NCBI RefSeq assembly: GCF_003254575.1
Contig: NZ_QJUA01000010.1
Coordinates: forward strand, 85,070 to 149,069
From: Mycobacterium kyogaense
GTDB taxonomy: Bacteria; Actinomycetota; Actinomycetes; Mycobacteriales; Mycobacteriaceae
Direction: 5' to 3'
DNA length: 64,000 nt
The notes below the pieces were generated by a model that saw only the letters and a program-made list of their open reading frames with translations, searched no databases and was not told the origin of the DNA. Below, in pieces: positions 39,045 through 46,977 of the stretch (position 1 is its first letter; every line of letters starts with the position of its first letter). The position numbers and the translations under genes are program-made.

Positions 39045-39617
39045 TCACCGGCACATCTGGTCGACCAGCACCGTGATCCGCGCCTCGTCTCGGTCGGCGC
39101 GCAGCCGGCCCGTCCGACCGAGCACGACCAGGCCGTGCAGGGCCGCCCACAGCACCTCGGTCAGATCGTCGGCGTCCCGCCCGGCCGCCACATCGGCTAC
39201 CGCGCCGCGCAACTGATCGAACGCCGACGTCAGCGACGCGGGCGTCCCGTCGGCGGCGAAGCGCAGCGTGGTCGCGCGGGTGAACATCGCGTCGTAGACC
39301 GCCGGGTGGGTGCGGGCGAACGCCAGGTAGCGCTGCGCGATGCGGATCAGTACATCGCGCGCCTGCCCGCCCGCGGCGCGGGCGTCGCCGATGGCCTCGG
39401 CGAGCTCCGCGAAACCGTCGACGGCGACGGCTTCGGCGATCTGATCCATGCCCTGAAAGTGTTTGTACAGCACGGGTTGGCTGTATTCGATCTCCTGGGA
39501 CAGCCGTCGTGTGGTGACCGCGTCCCAGCCTTCCGCCTCAGCGAGTGACCGAGCGGTGCTGACGATGAGCTGCCGCCGCGCAGCACGTTCGCGTGCCCGG
39601 CGATCCTCGATGGTCAT
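39045..39617 (-). CDS. TetR-family transcriptional regulator
   Basis: A 190-residue repressor. The N-terminal helix-turn-helix is at about 15-60 (LIVSTARSLAEAEGWDAV, RRLSQEIEYSQPVLYKHF). The rest is a helical ligand-binding domain of the WHG/TetR_C type. ATG 39617 is chosen because a longer upstream frame enters the intergenic operator. It is divergent from the HbpS-like gene; an inverted repeat CTAGCG-N10-CGCTAG lies between them, the likely binding site. The ligand is unknown. Confidence 0.87.
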   Translation of the reverse strand: MTIEDRRARERAARRQLIVSTARSLAEAEGWDAVTTRRLSQEIEYSQPVLYKHFQGMDQIAEAVAVDGFAELAEAIGDARAAGGQARDVLIRIAQRYLAFARTHPAVYDAMFTRATTLRFAADGTPASLTSAFDQLRGAVADVAAGRDADDLTEVLWAALHGLVVLGRTGRLRADRDEARITVLVDQMCR

Positions 39618-39634
39618 GGCGCACGGTACCACCA

Positions 39635-39656
39635 CTAGCGCACGTAGCGTCGCTAG
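39635..39656. promoter_or_regulatory. Inverted repeat, candidate TetR operator
   Basis: Arms CTAGCG (39635-39640) and CGCTAG (39651-39656) flank ten bases, between the divergent TetR gene and the GlcG/HbpS gene. This arrangement is typical for a TetR autoregulatory operator. Confidence 0.5.
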
Positions 39657-39696
39657 CCGCACGGAGCGCTCGGCGGCCGCACAGTAAGTTCACCCC

Positions 39697-40098
39697 ATGA
39701 CCATCGACCTGGCGACCGCGCTGCGCATGGTTGCCGCCGCCCACGCCGAAGCCGGCCGGCAAGCTGTTCTCGTCTCGGCCGCGGTGGTGGATGCCGGCGG
39801 ACACCTGATCGCTTTCGGGCGGATGGACGGCGCGGAGATCGCCGGGCCGACGCTCGCCGTGGACAAGGCCTTCACCGCGGTCGCGAACCGGATCGCCACA
39901 TCCGAACTGGCTCGACTGGCAGCGCCCGGCGGCGAATTGTTCGGACTGCACGCCAATGCCGGCGGACGGTTCGTGATCTTCGGTGGCGGGGTGCCCGTCA
40001 CCGTCGACGGGATCGTCGTGGGCGGCATCGGAGTCAGCGGCGCAAGTGCGGCACAGGACGAGGCGTGCGCGATGGCAGGTCTGGCGTGCCTGCGGTGA
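39697..40098 (+). CDS. GlcG/HbpS-family protein
   Basis: A 133-residue GlcG/HbpS (DUF336) domain protein. The motif VVDAGGHLIAFGRMDGAEI is diagnostic, followed by the Gly-rich GGRFVIFGGGVPVTVDGIVVGGIGVSG. Family members include the haem-binding redox sensor HbpS of Streptomyces and proteins in cobalamin or glycolate loci; the ligand differs between members. The start is ATG 39697. It is divergent from a TetR regulator and so is presumably its target. A short hairpin overlaps its stop codon. Confidence 0.84.
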   Translation: MTIDLATALRMVAAAHAEAGRQAVLVSAAVVDAGGHLIAFGRMDGAEIAGPTLAVDKAFTAVANRIATSELARLAAPGGELFGLHANAGGRFVIFGGGVPVTVDGIVVGGIGVSGASAAQDEACAMAGLACLR

Positions 40099-40113
40099 CG
40101 GTGCTCGTCACCG
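40093..40113. terminator. Hairpin at the convergent end of HbpS-like and pfkB genes
   Basis: CGGTGACG-GTGCT-CGTCACCG forms a perfect 8-base stem with a 5-base loop, overlapping the HbpS-like stop codon. There is no T-tract, as is common for mycobacterial terminators, so termination is plausible but unproven. It could act bidirectionally on the convergent genes. Confidence 0.42.
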
Positions 40114-40120
40114 GTGGAGC

Positions 40121-41050
40121 TCAGGCGACCTCGGCGTAGATCTTCTCGACCTCGTCAGCGCTGAACTCCGACGTGCCCGGTGTCTGCAGTTTCGCTGCGG
40201 CCGCGGCGATCCCCAGCCGCACCGCCTCTGTCAACTCCCACCTCTTCGACAGACCGACCACGATGCCGGCCACCAGCGCGTCTCCCGCGCCGACGCCGCT
40301 GACACCGAGCACCTCGACCGCCGGGAACGTCTCGCTCGCGGTAGCCGTGACCAGCAGAGCACCATCGGCCCCGAGCGACACCACGACCGCGTCTGCGACA
40401 CCTCGATCGACGAGTTCGCGCGCAGCAGCCCGCTGGTCTGCTGCGGTGTCCAGGTTGCGGCCCACGCATTCGCGGAGCTCGCGCAGGCTCGGCTTGAGCA
40501 CGTGGACGCCGGAGGTGACATGGGCGAGCCCGCCCCCTGAGGTGTCGAGGATCAGGGCGGCGTCCTGTGCGGCGCAGATGTCGGCCACGCGTTGATAGAA
40601 GTCGGGCGGCACGCCCGGCGGCAGACTCCCGGAGGCCACCACGTAGTGGGCCCCTCTCGCAGCACGCCGTACCGCGTCGAGGCACTGGATCTGCTCGTCA
40701 GGTGTCAGGAACGGACCGGGCAGCACGAACCGGTACTGCTCGCCCGTCGCGCGCTCGTTGACGGTGAAACTCTCGCGCGTCGCACCGAGGATCGGGACCG
40801 GCGTGGCCGACACCCCGGTGGCAGCGACGATGTCGACGATGCGGGCGCCGGTGAAACCACCTGCGGTGAAGATCGCCGTGACGTCGGCACCGAGGACATG
40901 CGCGAATCGCGCCACGTTCACCCCGCCGCCACCTGCGTCGTAGCGCGGTGTGCGGCAACGGATCTTGTCGGTGGGACGGACGGTGTCGGCATCGACGGTG
41001 ACGTCCAGCGCCGAGTTCATCGTCAACGTGACGACGCGCGGCTCGCTCAC
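40121..41050 (-). CDS. pfkB: PfkB-family sugar kinase (Rv2029c-like)
   Basis: A 309-residue ribokinase-fold sugar kinase similar to M. tuberculosis PfkB, a 6-phosphofructokinase-2 type. The N-terminal motif [18 protein letters not shown] is present, and [18 protein letters not shown] carries the catalytic Asp (GAGD). The GTG at 41050 overlaps the stop of the Rv2030c-like gene (GTGA). A longer frame upstream is antisense or overlapping and is ignored. In M. tuberculosis the Rv2030c-Rv2029c pair is a DosR unit, and this order is the same here. It may also phosphorylate tagatose-6-phosphate, the close family alternative. Confidence 0.87.
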   Translation of the reverse strand: MSEPRVVTLTMNSALDVTVDADTVRPTDKIRCRTPRYDAGGGGVNVARFAHVLGADVTAIFTAGGFTGARIVDIVAATGVSATPVPILGATRESFTVNERATGEQYRFVLPGPFLTPDEQIQCLDAVRRAARGAHYVVASGSLPPGVPPDFYQRVADICAAQDAALILDTSGGGLAHVTSGVHVLKPSLRELRECVGRNLDTAADQRAAARELVDRGVADAVVVSLGADGALLVTATASETFPAVEVLGVSGVGAGDALVAGIVVGLSKRWELTEAVRLGIAAAAAKLQTPGTSEFSADEVEKIYAEVA

Positions 41051-43092
41051 AGGCCGGACGGATAGGTCTCGGGCGTTTCCCCGGCAACCCACGTGCTGGT
41101 CACCTCGAGCGGCTCGAGCGCCGTGGTCCGATCGATGTGGATGATGGCGTCGAACTGCTCGCGCGGTCGCACGTGGTAGTAGTGGCTCTGCCGTTCGGTG
41201 GCCGGTAGGTAGATGACGCCGATCGCCCGCCCGAGCCTGACTGCGTCCAGCGGTTCGGCGGCCGCCCGGCTGATGAGCGGCGATATCAGGAACTCGGGCG
41301 TGCCGGCTTCGTGGAACAACTCTTCGACGCTGCCGTTCAACGCCGGGCGCACGACCTTGCGCTCCGCCGGACCGCCCCACTCGCTGGCGGCGGTGACCGA
41401 GCCGGAGTGAGTGGTGAAACCGATCAACCGCACCCGCTCGCCCCACGTCTGCCGCGCCAGCTGCCCGAGGGTGAGCTGACCATCCGCTCCGACCTCGGTT
41501 GCGCGCGCATCACCGACGTGAGAGTTGTGTGCCCACACCACGATCCGTGCCGGCGCCTGATCGCCGTGACGGTCCAGATGGGCCAGCAATGCCTCCAGGG
41601 TGTGGGCCATGTGGCGGTCCCGCAGATTCCAGGAGGACACCCGTCCGCCGAACATCGCGCGATAGTAGACCTCGGCGTCTCGGACCGTCTGCGCGTTCTG
41701 TTGAGCGTAGAAGTGCTCGTCCTCGGCCGACATCCCGTCGCGGCGAACGTAGTCCAGCATGCTGCGCTGCATCTCCACCAGCTGTTCGACAGCCTGACGT
41801 TCGCATGACAGGCCGGCACCGAACGCGGCGGCGAATCCGTACGCCTGGCCGTCGTCGGCCGAGGCGTGGTCGAAGCATGCATACCGATGGCGCGCCCGTT
41901 GCGCCGCTGCCGGATCGACATTCTCCAGATACGTCACGACCTCGCGCATCGATCGGTGCAGGCTGTACAGATCGAGGCCGTAGAAGCCGGTTTCCCGGTG
42001 CCCGCCGCCTCGCTGCGCAGCGTTGTGGGCCTTGAGCCACCCGGCGAAATCGCGCACCGCGGTGTTGCGCCACATCCAGCCCGGGAAGCGTTCGAAGCCG
42101 CTCAGCGCCTCGTCAGCCGATCCGTCTGTACCCTCGCCCCGCACGTAGCGATTCACCCGGTAGGCATCCGGCCAGTCTGCTTCAGCGGCGACGGCGCAGA
42201 AGCCCTTCTCCTCGATGAGCCACTTGGTGATCTCGGCCCGCGCCTCGTAGAACTCCCGCGTGCCGTGCGTGCTCTCTCCGATCAGCACGATGCGGGCGTC
42301 GCCGATGACTTCGTCGAGCGCTTCGTGCGGCGGCACACCGGCGGGAGCGTCGACGGCGGTGCGCGCGATGACCTCGGCCGGCGTCTCGGCCAACCGGATA
42401 CGCGCAGTCGCGAATCCGGTCGTCGGCGTCGCGAGAAGGTCGCGAACCTCGTCGTCGCTGACCTGGCTGAAATCCCAGAATGATTCTCCGACAGCGCGAA
42501 ACGGTGTCGGCATGGTGGCGCAGACGACGTCATCGACGAGTCCGGCGAACTCGCGGCACGTGGACTCTGGTGCGGCCGGCACCGCGATGACGAGCTCGCC
42601 CGCGTCCATCTCGCGCAGCGCGGACACGGCAGCCAGCATGCTCGATCCGGTGGCCAGGCCGTCGTCGACGAGGATGACCGTCTTGCCCGCCAACTCCAGT
42701 GGGGGGCGCCCGCGGCGGTAGGCCGCCTCGCGTCGGAGCAGTTCGCGGCCTTCTCGTTCGGCGATGTCGCGCAGTTGCTGCGGTGTGACGCCCAGTGCGC
42801 GGACCACATCGTCGTTGAGGACGACGCGGCCGCCGCTCGCCAGCGCGCCCATGGCGAATTCGTCGTGGCCCGGGGCGCCGAGCTTGCGCACGATGAACGC
42901 GTCGAGCGGAACCCCCAGGGCAGCAGCCACTTCCCACGCGACGGGGATACCCCCGCGGGCCAGCCCGAGCACGACGACGCCCTCGCGGCCGCGGTACGCA
43001 CCGAGCAGCCCGGCGAGAACCCGGCCGGCTTCCCGCCGGTCCCGGAACACGCGATGCGGTTGGTTCCTGTGGGCCTCGCGGGTAACGGTCAT
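41047..43092 (-). CDS. Phosphoribosyltransferase-erythromycin esterase-like fusion (Rv2030c-like)
   Basis: A 681-residue fusion, the same length as Rv2030c. Residues about 15-215 are a type I phosphoribosyltransferase, with [14 protein letters not shown] as the PRPP loop. Residues about 250-680 are an erythromycin-esterase/EreA-like domain with [15 protein letters not shown], the HG glutamate motif and [14 protein letters not shown] 43092 is chosen over an upstream extension so the product matches Rv2030c. A DosR-like box is 36 bases upstream and pfkB overlaps downstream. The substrate is not known; macrolide hydrolysis should not be assumed. Confidence 0.9.
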   Translation of the reverse strand: MTVTREAHRNQPHRVFRDRREAGRVLAGLLGAYRGREGVVVLGLARGGIPVAWEVAAALGVPLDAFIVRKLGAPGHDEFAMGALASGGRVVLNDDVVRALGVTPQQLRDIAEREGRELLRREAAYRRGRPPLELAGKTVILVDDGLATGSSMLAAVSALREMDAGELVIAVPAAPESTCREFAGLVDDVVCATMPTPFRAVGESFWDFSQVSDDEVRDLLATPTTGFATARIRLAETPAEVIARTAVDAPAGVPPHEALDEVIGDARIVLIGESTHGTREFYEARAEITKWLIEEKGFCAVAAEADWPDAYRVNRYVRGEGTDGSADEALSGFERFPGWMWRNTAVRDFAGWLKAHNAAQRGGGHRETGFYGLDLYSLHRSMREVVTYLENVDPAAAQRARHRYACFDHASADDGQAYGFAAAFGAGLSCERQAVEQLVEMQRSMLDYVRRDGMSAEDEHFYAQQNAQTVRDAEVYYRAMFGGRVSSWNLRDRHMAHTLEALLAHLDRHGDQAPARIVVWAHNSHVGDARATEVGADGQLTLGQLARQTWGERVRLIGFTTHSGSVTAASEWGGPAERKVVRPALNGSVEELFHEAGTPEFLISPLISRAAAEPLDAVRLGRAIGVIYLPATERQSHYYHVRPREQFDAIIHIDRTTALEPLEVTSTWVAGETPETYPSGL

Positions 43093-43127
43093 CCACCGAA
43101 TGTAGGCACCGTCGTCCCCCATGATCT

Positions 43128-43145
43128 GCGGGCCAAAGTCCTCAC
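43128..43145. promoter_or_regulatory. DosR-like box upstream of the Rv2030c-like gene
   Basis: GCGGGCCAAAGTCCTCAC reads on the minus strand GTGAGGACTTTGGCCCGC, a good DosR core. It lies 36 bases before the start at 43092. Confidence 0.72.
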
Positions 43146-43170
43146 TTCCTCCGTCCGTTGGACACGAGCG

Positions 43171-46100
43171 TCAGTGGCTGAAGTGGACGGTGCCGCCCGC
43201 GACGAGGGTCTGCTGCGCCCCGCGGCACTCGACGACCACAGGCGGCACGTCGCCCGGTTCGGCGCCGAGGGTCGCGCTGCGTCCGCGGACACTCAACCGG
43301 AGGCGATGCCCGCGATACCGGAACGGAAAAGTCAGGCGGCCGAGCGATTCCGGCCACAGCGGTCCCACCACGATGCGGTCCCTGCGCAGTTCCAGACCGG
43401 TGAAGCATCGTTGCAGCAGATCGATACTGCCCGCCATCGCAGCGAGATGGATCCCTTCGGCGGTGGTGCCGCCCTGGATGTCGACCACATCAGAGTTCAG
43501 CACCTGCCGGAAGTACGTCATCGCCTCGGCGCGGTCACCGCGAGCCGTCACCCAGGAGTGGACGACGGCGCTCAGCGTCGAACCGTGCGAGGTCCGCGCC
43601 CTGTAGTAATCGATGGTCGCCGGGATCTGGTCCGGAGTGAAGGAGTAGCCGAGTCGCTCGAACAACTCGTACAGTTCGTCGGCCGACAACAGGTAGAACA
43701 ACATCACGGTGTCCGCCTGCTTGGCTGCCCGGTAGTTGTTGACGCTGTCGTTCTCGGCCTCGAGGATCCGATCGAGCCGCTGAAGGTTCCCATAGCGGAT
43801 CCGATAGGCGTCCCAATCGAGTTCGCGCAACGTCTCGTATCCCTCGAACTGGCTGATGACACGGTCGTGGAACGGGACGAACATCCTGCGGCTGACGTCT
43901 TCCCATCGCACGATGTCGTCATCTCCGATGTCCAACGTCTCCAGCAACGTCAACCGGAAGGACAGCGGTACCCGGTCCAGCGTTTCCAGCGCTCGCAGGA
44001 TCACCCAGACGACCATCACATTGGTGTACGCGTTGTTGTCGATCCCGTCGTAATCAGCCCCGGGATAGCCGGAGTGGAACTCGTCGGGGCCGATCACGCC
44101 GGTGATGACGTAGCGATTGCGGGTGCTGTCGAACCTGGCCAGACTCACCCAGAACCGCGCGATCTCGGCGAGCATCTCCGCGCCGTAATCGATCAGGAAC
44201 CCCGAGTCACCGGTCACCTGGTAGTACTGCCAGATGTTGTAGGCGACCGCGATGCCGACATGGTGCGCGCGATTGCTGGAATCCGGGTTCCACCGACCCG
44301 ACCGGGGGTTGAGGTGAACATGCGGGCTCTCCTCGCAGCCACTGCTGCCCGATTGCCACGGGAACATGGCGCCCCGGTATCCGCGTTCGCGCGCGGCGAG
44401 TCGCGCCTCTGGCAGTCGCCGGTAGCGGTACATCAACAGTGAGCGGGTGACCTCGGGCATGCGCAGGTTCGTGACGGGAAAGACGAACAGCTCGTCCCAG
44501 AAGACGTGACCGCGGTATGCCTCGCCGTGCAGGCCGCGCGCGGGCACACCGACGTCGAGGTCCGCAGTGTGGTTGGACAACGTCTGAAGCAGGTGGAGCT
44601 TGTGCAGACGCGCGATCCGCAGCATGTCGACGTCACCGCTGACGTCGATGCTGAAGTACTCCCACAACTGGGCCCAGGCCAGCTGGTGCCTGTGGTGCAG
44701 GTCGGCAAAGCTGCCTGCACGCTGGATCTCTCGGACGGCTGCCTCCACAGGTTCGGAGATCCCGTGGTCGCGGCTGGTGAACACACACGCGGTCTTCTCC
44801 ACGACCGTCTCGTCCCCCGCCGACACCTCGACCGAGAAGTGATGGCCGACGCGGTCGCCACCCACGATCGGCATGCGCCGGACATCGCGCGCACCGGTGA
44901 GCCGCCCGGCACATCGCGCGACAGCGCGCACGGAGATCGCGATTCGAATCTTCGATTGAGTGGTCTCCGCAGCCAGCATCACCGTGTCGTCGGAGAGTTC
45001 CCGCATGTCGGTGACGGCGACGTGGCGCGACGACAGTTCGCGGTAGCGCTCGACGCCGGTGTTGGCGACGCCCCCGTCCACGGTGGATCGGATTTCCAGC
45101 AGACCCGACCAGTCCACGGATCGGATGACCGTGTGCATGGCCGCCACGTGCGGTTGTTCCATCGAGACGAAGCGGCGTTGCGTGACCTCCGTCGTGCGTC
45201 CCATGTCGTCGCGGACAGTGAATTCACGCACCAAGGTGGCCCTGCGCAGATCGAACGTCACGCGGTAGGACATCGGCGGGCAGCGGTCGACGTCGAGCCA
45301 GGCTCCCCCGTCGATGCGATAGGTGACAGGGAGCCAGTTCGGCAGGTTGACCAGACTCTCATTGGTCACGGGTGTGCCCGCCACCGTGTCGGCGAGGCGG
45401 TTGTACACGCCGGCGACGTAGTGCCCGGGGTAGTGGAACTGTCCGGCGTCGGCCTCGGGCGCCGCGCCACGCAGGCCCAGGTAACCATTACCCGTCGTAC
45501 ACAACGCCTCTCGAAGCCGTTCCTCGGCCGGGCGGTAGCCGTCGAACACCAGGCTCCAGGAGTCACCAGCGGTGGCTTCGTCGTCGGCAGCGAGTCGATC
45601 GCCCAGGCGAGACAAGAAGGTGCACACGGCGTCTGGATCGGCGAGACAGAACCGCGCAGAAGATCGCCGTGTGTCATCGACGCTCTGCCGAACGGCGATG
45701 CCGATCCCGTTGTGTCGCAGCGCATCGAAGGCGTCTTCGTCGGTGCTGTCGTCGCCGATGTAGATGGGCAACGTCAGGTCCGCTCCGTCGATCTGGGTGA
45801 GCAGCCAATCGACTGCCCGCCCCTTGTCCCAGTCGACATCGAGACGGAGTTCGATCACTTTGCGGCCCTGCGAGATCCGCAGACCCTGCGAGCGCCCGAT
45901 GTCGCGGACCGCGGCGATCACGGCATCGACGGATCCGTCCGGAACGTGGCGGTAGTGCACCGCGAGCGCGAAACCCTTGTTCTCGATGGACACGCCCTGC
46001 ACGCCACCGAGACGTGCTGTGAGATCGGGGACGACGGAGGTCAGCGAGCGCAGCGCGTCTGTCGCGCAGGGATTGGTGTAGCGGATGCCGTCCGCGGAGG

Positions 46101-46818
46101 CCAGTTCGACGCCGTGGTTGCCACCGAGCCACACCCCCGTCAGGTCGACTCGCAGGCGCAGATCGTCGAGACGGCGGCCGCTGAGGAACGCGACCGGGCA
46201 GCGCGAGGCCAACGCCGCGACGGCCTCGGCTGCGCGCGGCAGGAGGACCGCCTTGTCCGGATCGCCGACGATCTCGGACACCGTGCCGTCGAAGTCGAGG
46301 AGCACGACGGGGCGCCGCAACGCCACCAGGGAAGCGATCTGATCGAAGGACGTGAGGGCGTCGGGCATCGTGGCGACGGAGTCGAAGCCGCCACGGATGT
46401 TGATGACGGTGACATCCGGCACCACCGCATCGGCGTCGGTGTTCACCCGGTGGTCGGCATCCTCTGACCTGTCCAACGCGATCACGAGCCCGAATCCGGC
46501 CTCGCGGGCGGTGGTGATGCCCTGCGGTGTCGGGTCGACGACGACACATCGGTTCGGGGACAGCCCGAGATCCCGTGCCGCAGCCAGCGCCGGACCGTCG
46601 CACACCGCCGCGAAGAAGGAGTTCAGCCCGGTCGACGCGAGCTTCTCCGCACCACCACCTGCCGAGCAGTACAACGCGGCGCGCACCCCGGCTGATCGCA
46701 GCTCACGCACGAATTGACTGACCCGGCGGTACGGATGGCTGTGGGCCGGGGCGCAGAGCAAGCCGTCTAGTTCGATCAGCACCGCGTCGTGATCCCTCGG
46801 GTCGATGAAGATCGTCAT
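43171..46818 (-). CDS. otsB1: Trehalose-6-phosphate phosphatase / GH65 glycoside hydrolase fusion (OtsB1-like)
   Basis: A 1215-residue multidomain protein like Rv2006. Residues about 1-140 are a degenerate HAD-like module whose usual DxDG is ELDG (lost first Asp). Residues about 160-400 form a trehalose-phosphatase HAD with intact LLDFDGTVSE and IYIGDDSTDEDAF. Residues about 430-1200 are a GH65 (alpha-trehalose/kojibiose phosphorylase-type) module with GPDEFHSGYPGADYDG, including the general-acid Glu. ATG 46818 has AGGGGAG nine bases upstream; a longer upstream frame is antisense to the PEP synthase. DosR boxes precede it. The fusion suggests dephosphorylation of trehalose-6-P and then cleavage of trehalose or another disaccharide; direction is not known. 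Confidence 0.86.
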   Translation of the reverse strand: MTIFIDPRDHDAVLIELDGLLCAPAHSHPYRRVSQFVRELRSAGVRAALYCSAGGGAEKLASTGLNSFFAAVCDGPALAAARDLGLSPNRCVVVDPTPQGITTAREAGFGLVIALDRSEDADHRVNTDADAVVPDVTVINIRGGFDSVATMPDALTSFDQIASLVALRRPVVLLDFDGTVSEIVGDPDKAVLLPRAAEAVAALASRCPVAFLSGRRLDDLRLRVDLTGVWLGGNHGVELASADGIRYTNPCATDALRSLTSVVPDLTARLGGVQGVSIENKGFALAVHYRHVPDGSVDAVIAAVRDIGRSQGLRISQGRKVIELRLDVDWDKGRAVDWLLTQIDGADLTLPIYIGDDSTDEDAFDALRHNGIGIAVRQSVDDTRRSSARFCLADPDAVCTFLSRLGDRLAADDEATAGDSWSLVFDGYRPAEERLREALCTTGNGYLGLRGAAPEADAGQFHYPGHYVAGVYNRLADTVAGTPVTNESLVNLPNWLPVTYRIDGGAWLDVDRCPPMSYRVTFDLRRATLVREFTVRDDMGRTTEVTQRRFVSMEQPHVAAMHTVIRSVDWSGLLEIRSTVDGGVANTGVERYRELSSRHVAVTDMRELSDDTVMLAAETTQSKIRIAISVRAVARCAGRLTGARDVRRMPIVGGDRVGHHFSVEVSAGDETVVEKTACVFTSRDHGISEPVEAAVREIQRAGSFADLHHRHQLAWAQLWEYFSIDVSGDVDMLRIARLHKLHLLQTLSNHTADLDVGVPARGLHGEAYRGHVFWDELFVFPVTNLRMPEVTRSLLMYRYRRLPEARLAARERGYRGAMFPWQSGSSGCEESPHVHLNPRSGRWNPDSSNRAHHVGIAVAYNIWQYYQVTGDSGFLIDYGAEMLAEIARFWVSLARFDSTRNRYVITGVIGPDEFHSGYPGADYDGIDNNAYTNVMVVWVILRALETLDRVPLSFRLTLLETLDIGDDDIVRWEDVSRRMFVPFHDRVISQFEGYETLRELDWDAYRIRYGNLQRLDRILEAENDSVNNYRAAKQADTVMLFYLLSADELYELFERLGYSFTPDQIPATIDYYRARTSHGSTLSAVVHSWVTARGDRAEAMTYFRQVLNSDVVDIQGGTTAEGIHLAAMAGSIDLLQRCFTGLELRRDRIVVGPLWPESLGRLTFPFRYRGHRLRLSVRGRSATLGAEPGDVPPVVVECRGAQQTLVAGGTVHFSH

Positions 46819-46877
46819 CGCCAGTTGCTCCCCTTCGTCGCGCTGCTCATGCCAACAACCAGCGTCGGCCGAGAGAA

Positions 46878-46895
46878 AGAGGCCGAAGTCCTTCC
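46878..46895. promoter_or_regulatory. DosR-like box upstream of otsB1
   Basis: AGAGGCCGAAGTCCTTCC, read on the minus strand as GGAAGGACTTCGGCCTCT, fits GGACTTNGGNCC. It is 60 bases before the otsB1 start. Confidence 0.68.
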
Positions 46896-46905
46896 GCAGG
46901 GAAGT

Positions 46906-46923
46906 GATGTCCAACGGCCCTGC
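46906..46923. promoter_or_regulatory. Possible additional DosR-like box (central)
   Basis: GATGTCCAACGGCCCTGC shares CCAACGGCCCT with the box at 51889-51907. It sits between the two stronger sites here, but its first half is weak. Confidence 0.35.
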
Positions 46924-46924
46924 C

Positions 46925-46942
46925 CATGAGGGACTTTGGTCG
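46925..46942. promoter_or_regulatory. DosR-like box upstream of ppsA
   Basis: ATGAGGGACTTTGGTCGA contains GGGACTTTGGTC, close to the DosR consensus. It is 36 bases before the GTG at 46978, the same distance seen for the boxes at 24269, 43128 and (32) 34702. Confidence 0.72.
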
Positions 46943-46977
46943 AGGCGCCAACTGCCCTCAGGCGCTAGGGCGATCCC

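Noticed and set aside
36449..39076. An 875-codon open frame on the plus strand opposite the SpoIIE phosphatase gene
   Set aside because: The minus-strand frame has clear GAF, SpoIIE and ATPase motifs; the plus-strand translation is low-complexity Arg/Gly/His/Gln-rich, a product of GC-rich third positions.
44506..46467. A 653-codon open frame opposite otsB1
   Set aside because: No domain is visible in it, while otsB1 on the other strand has intact HAD and GH65 motifs.
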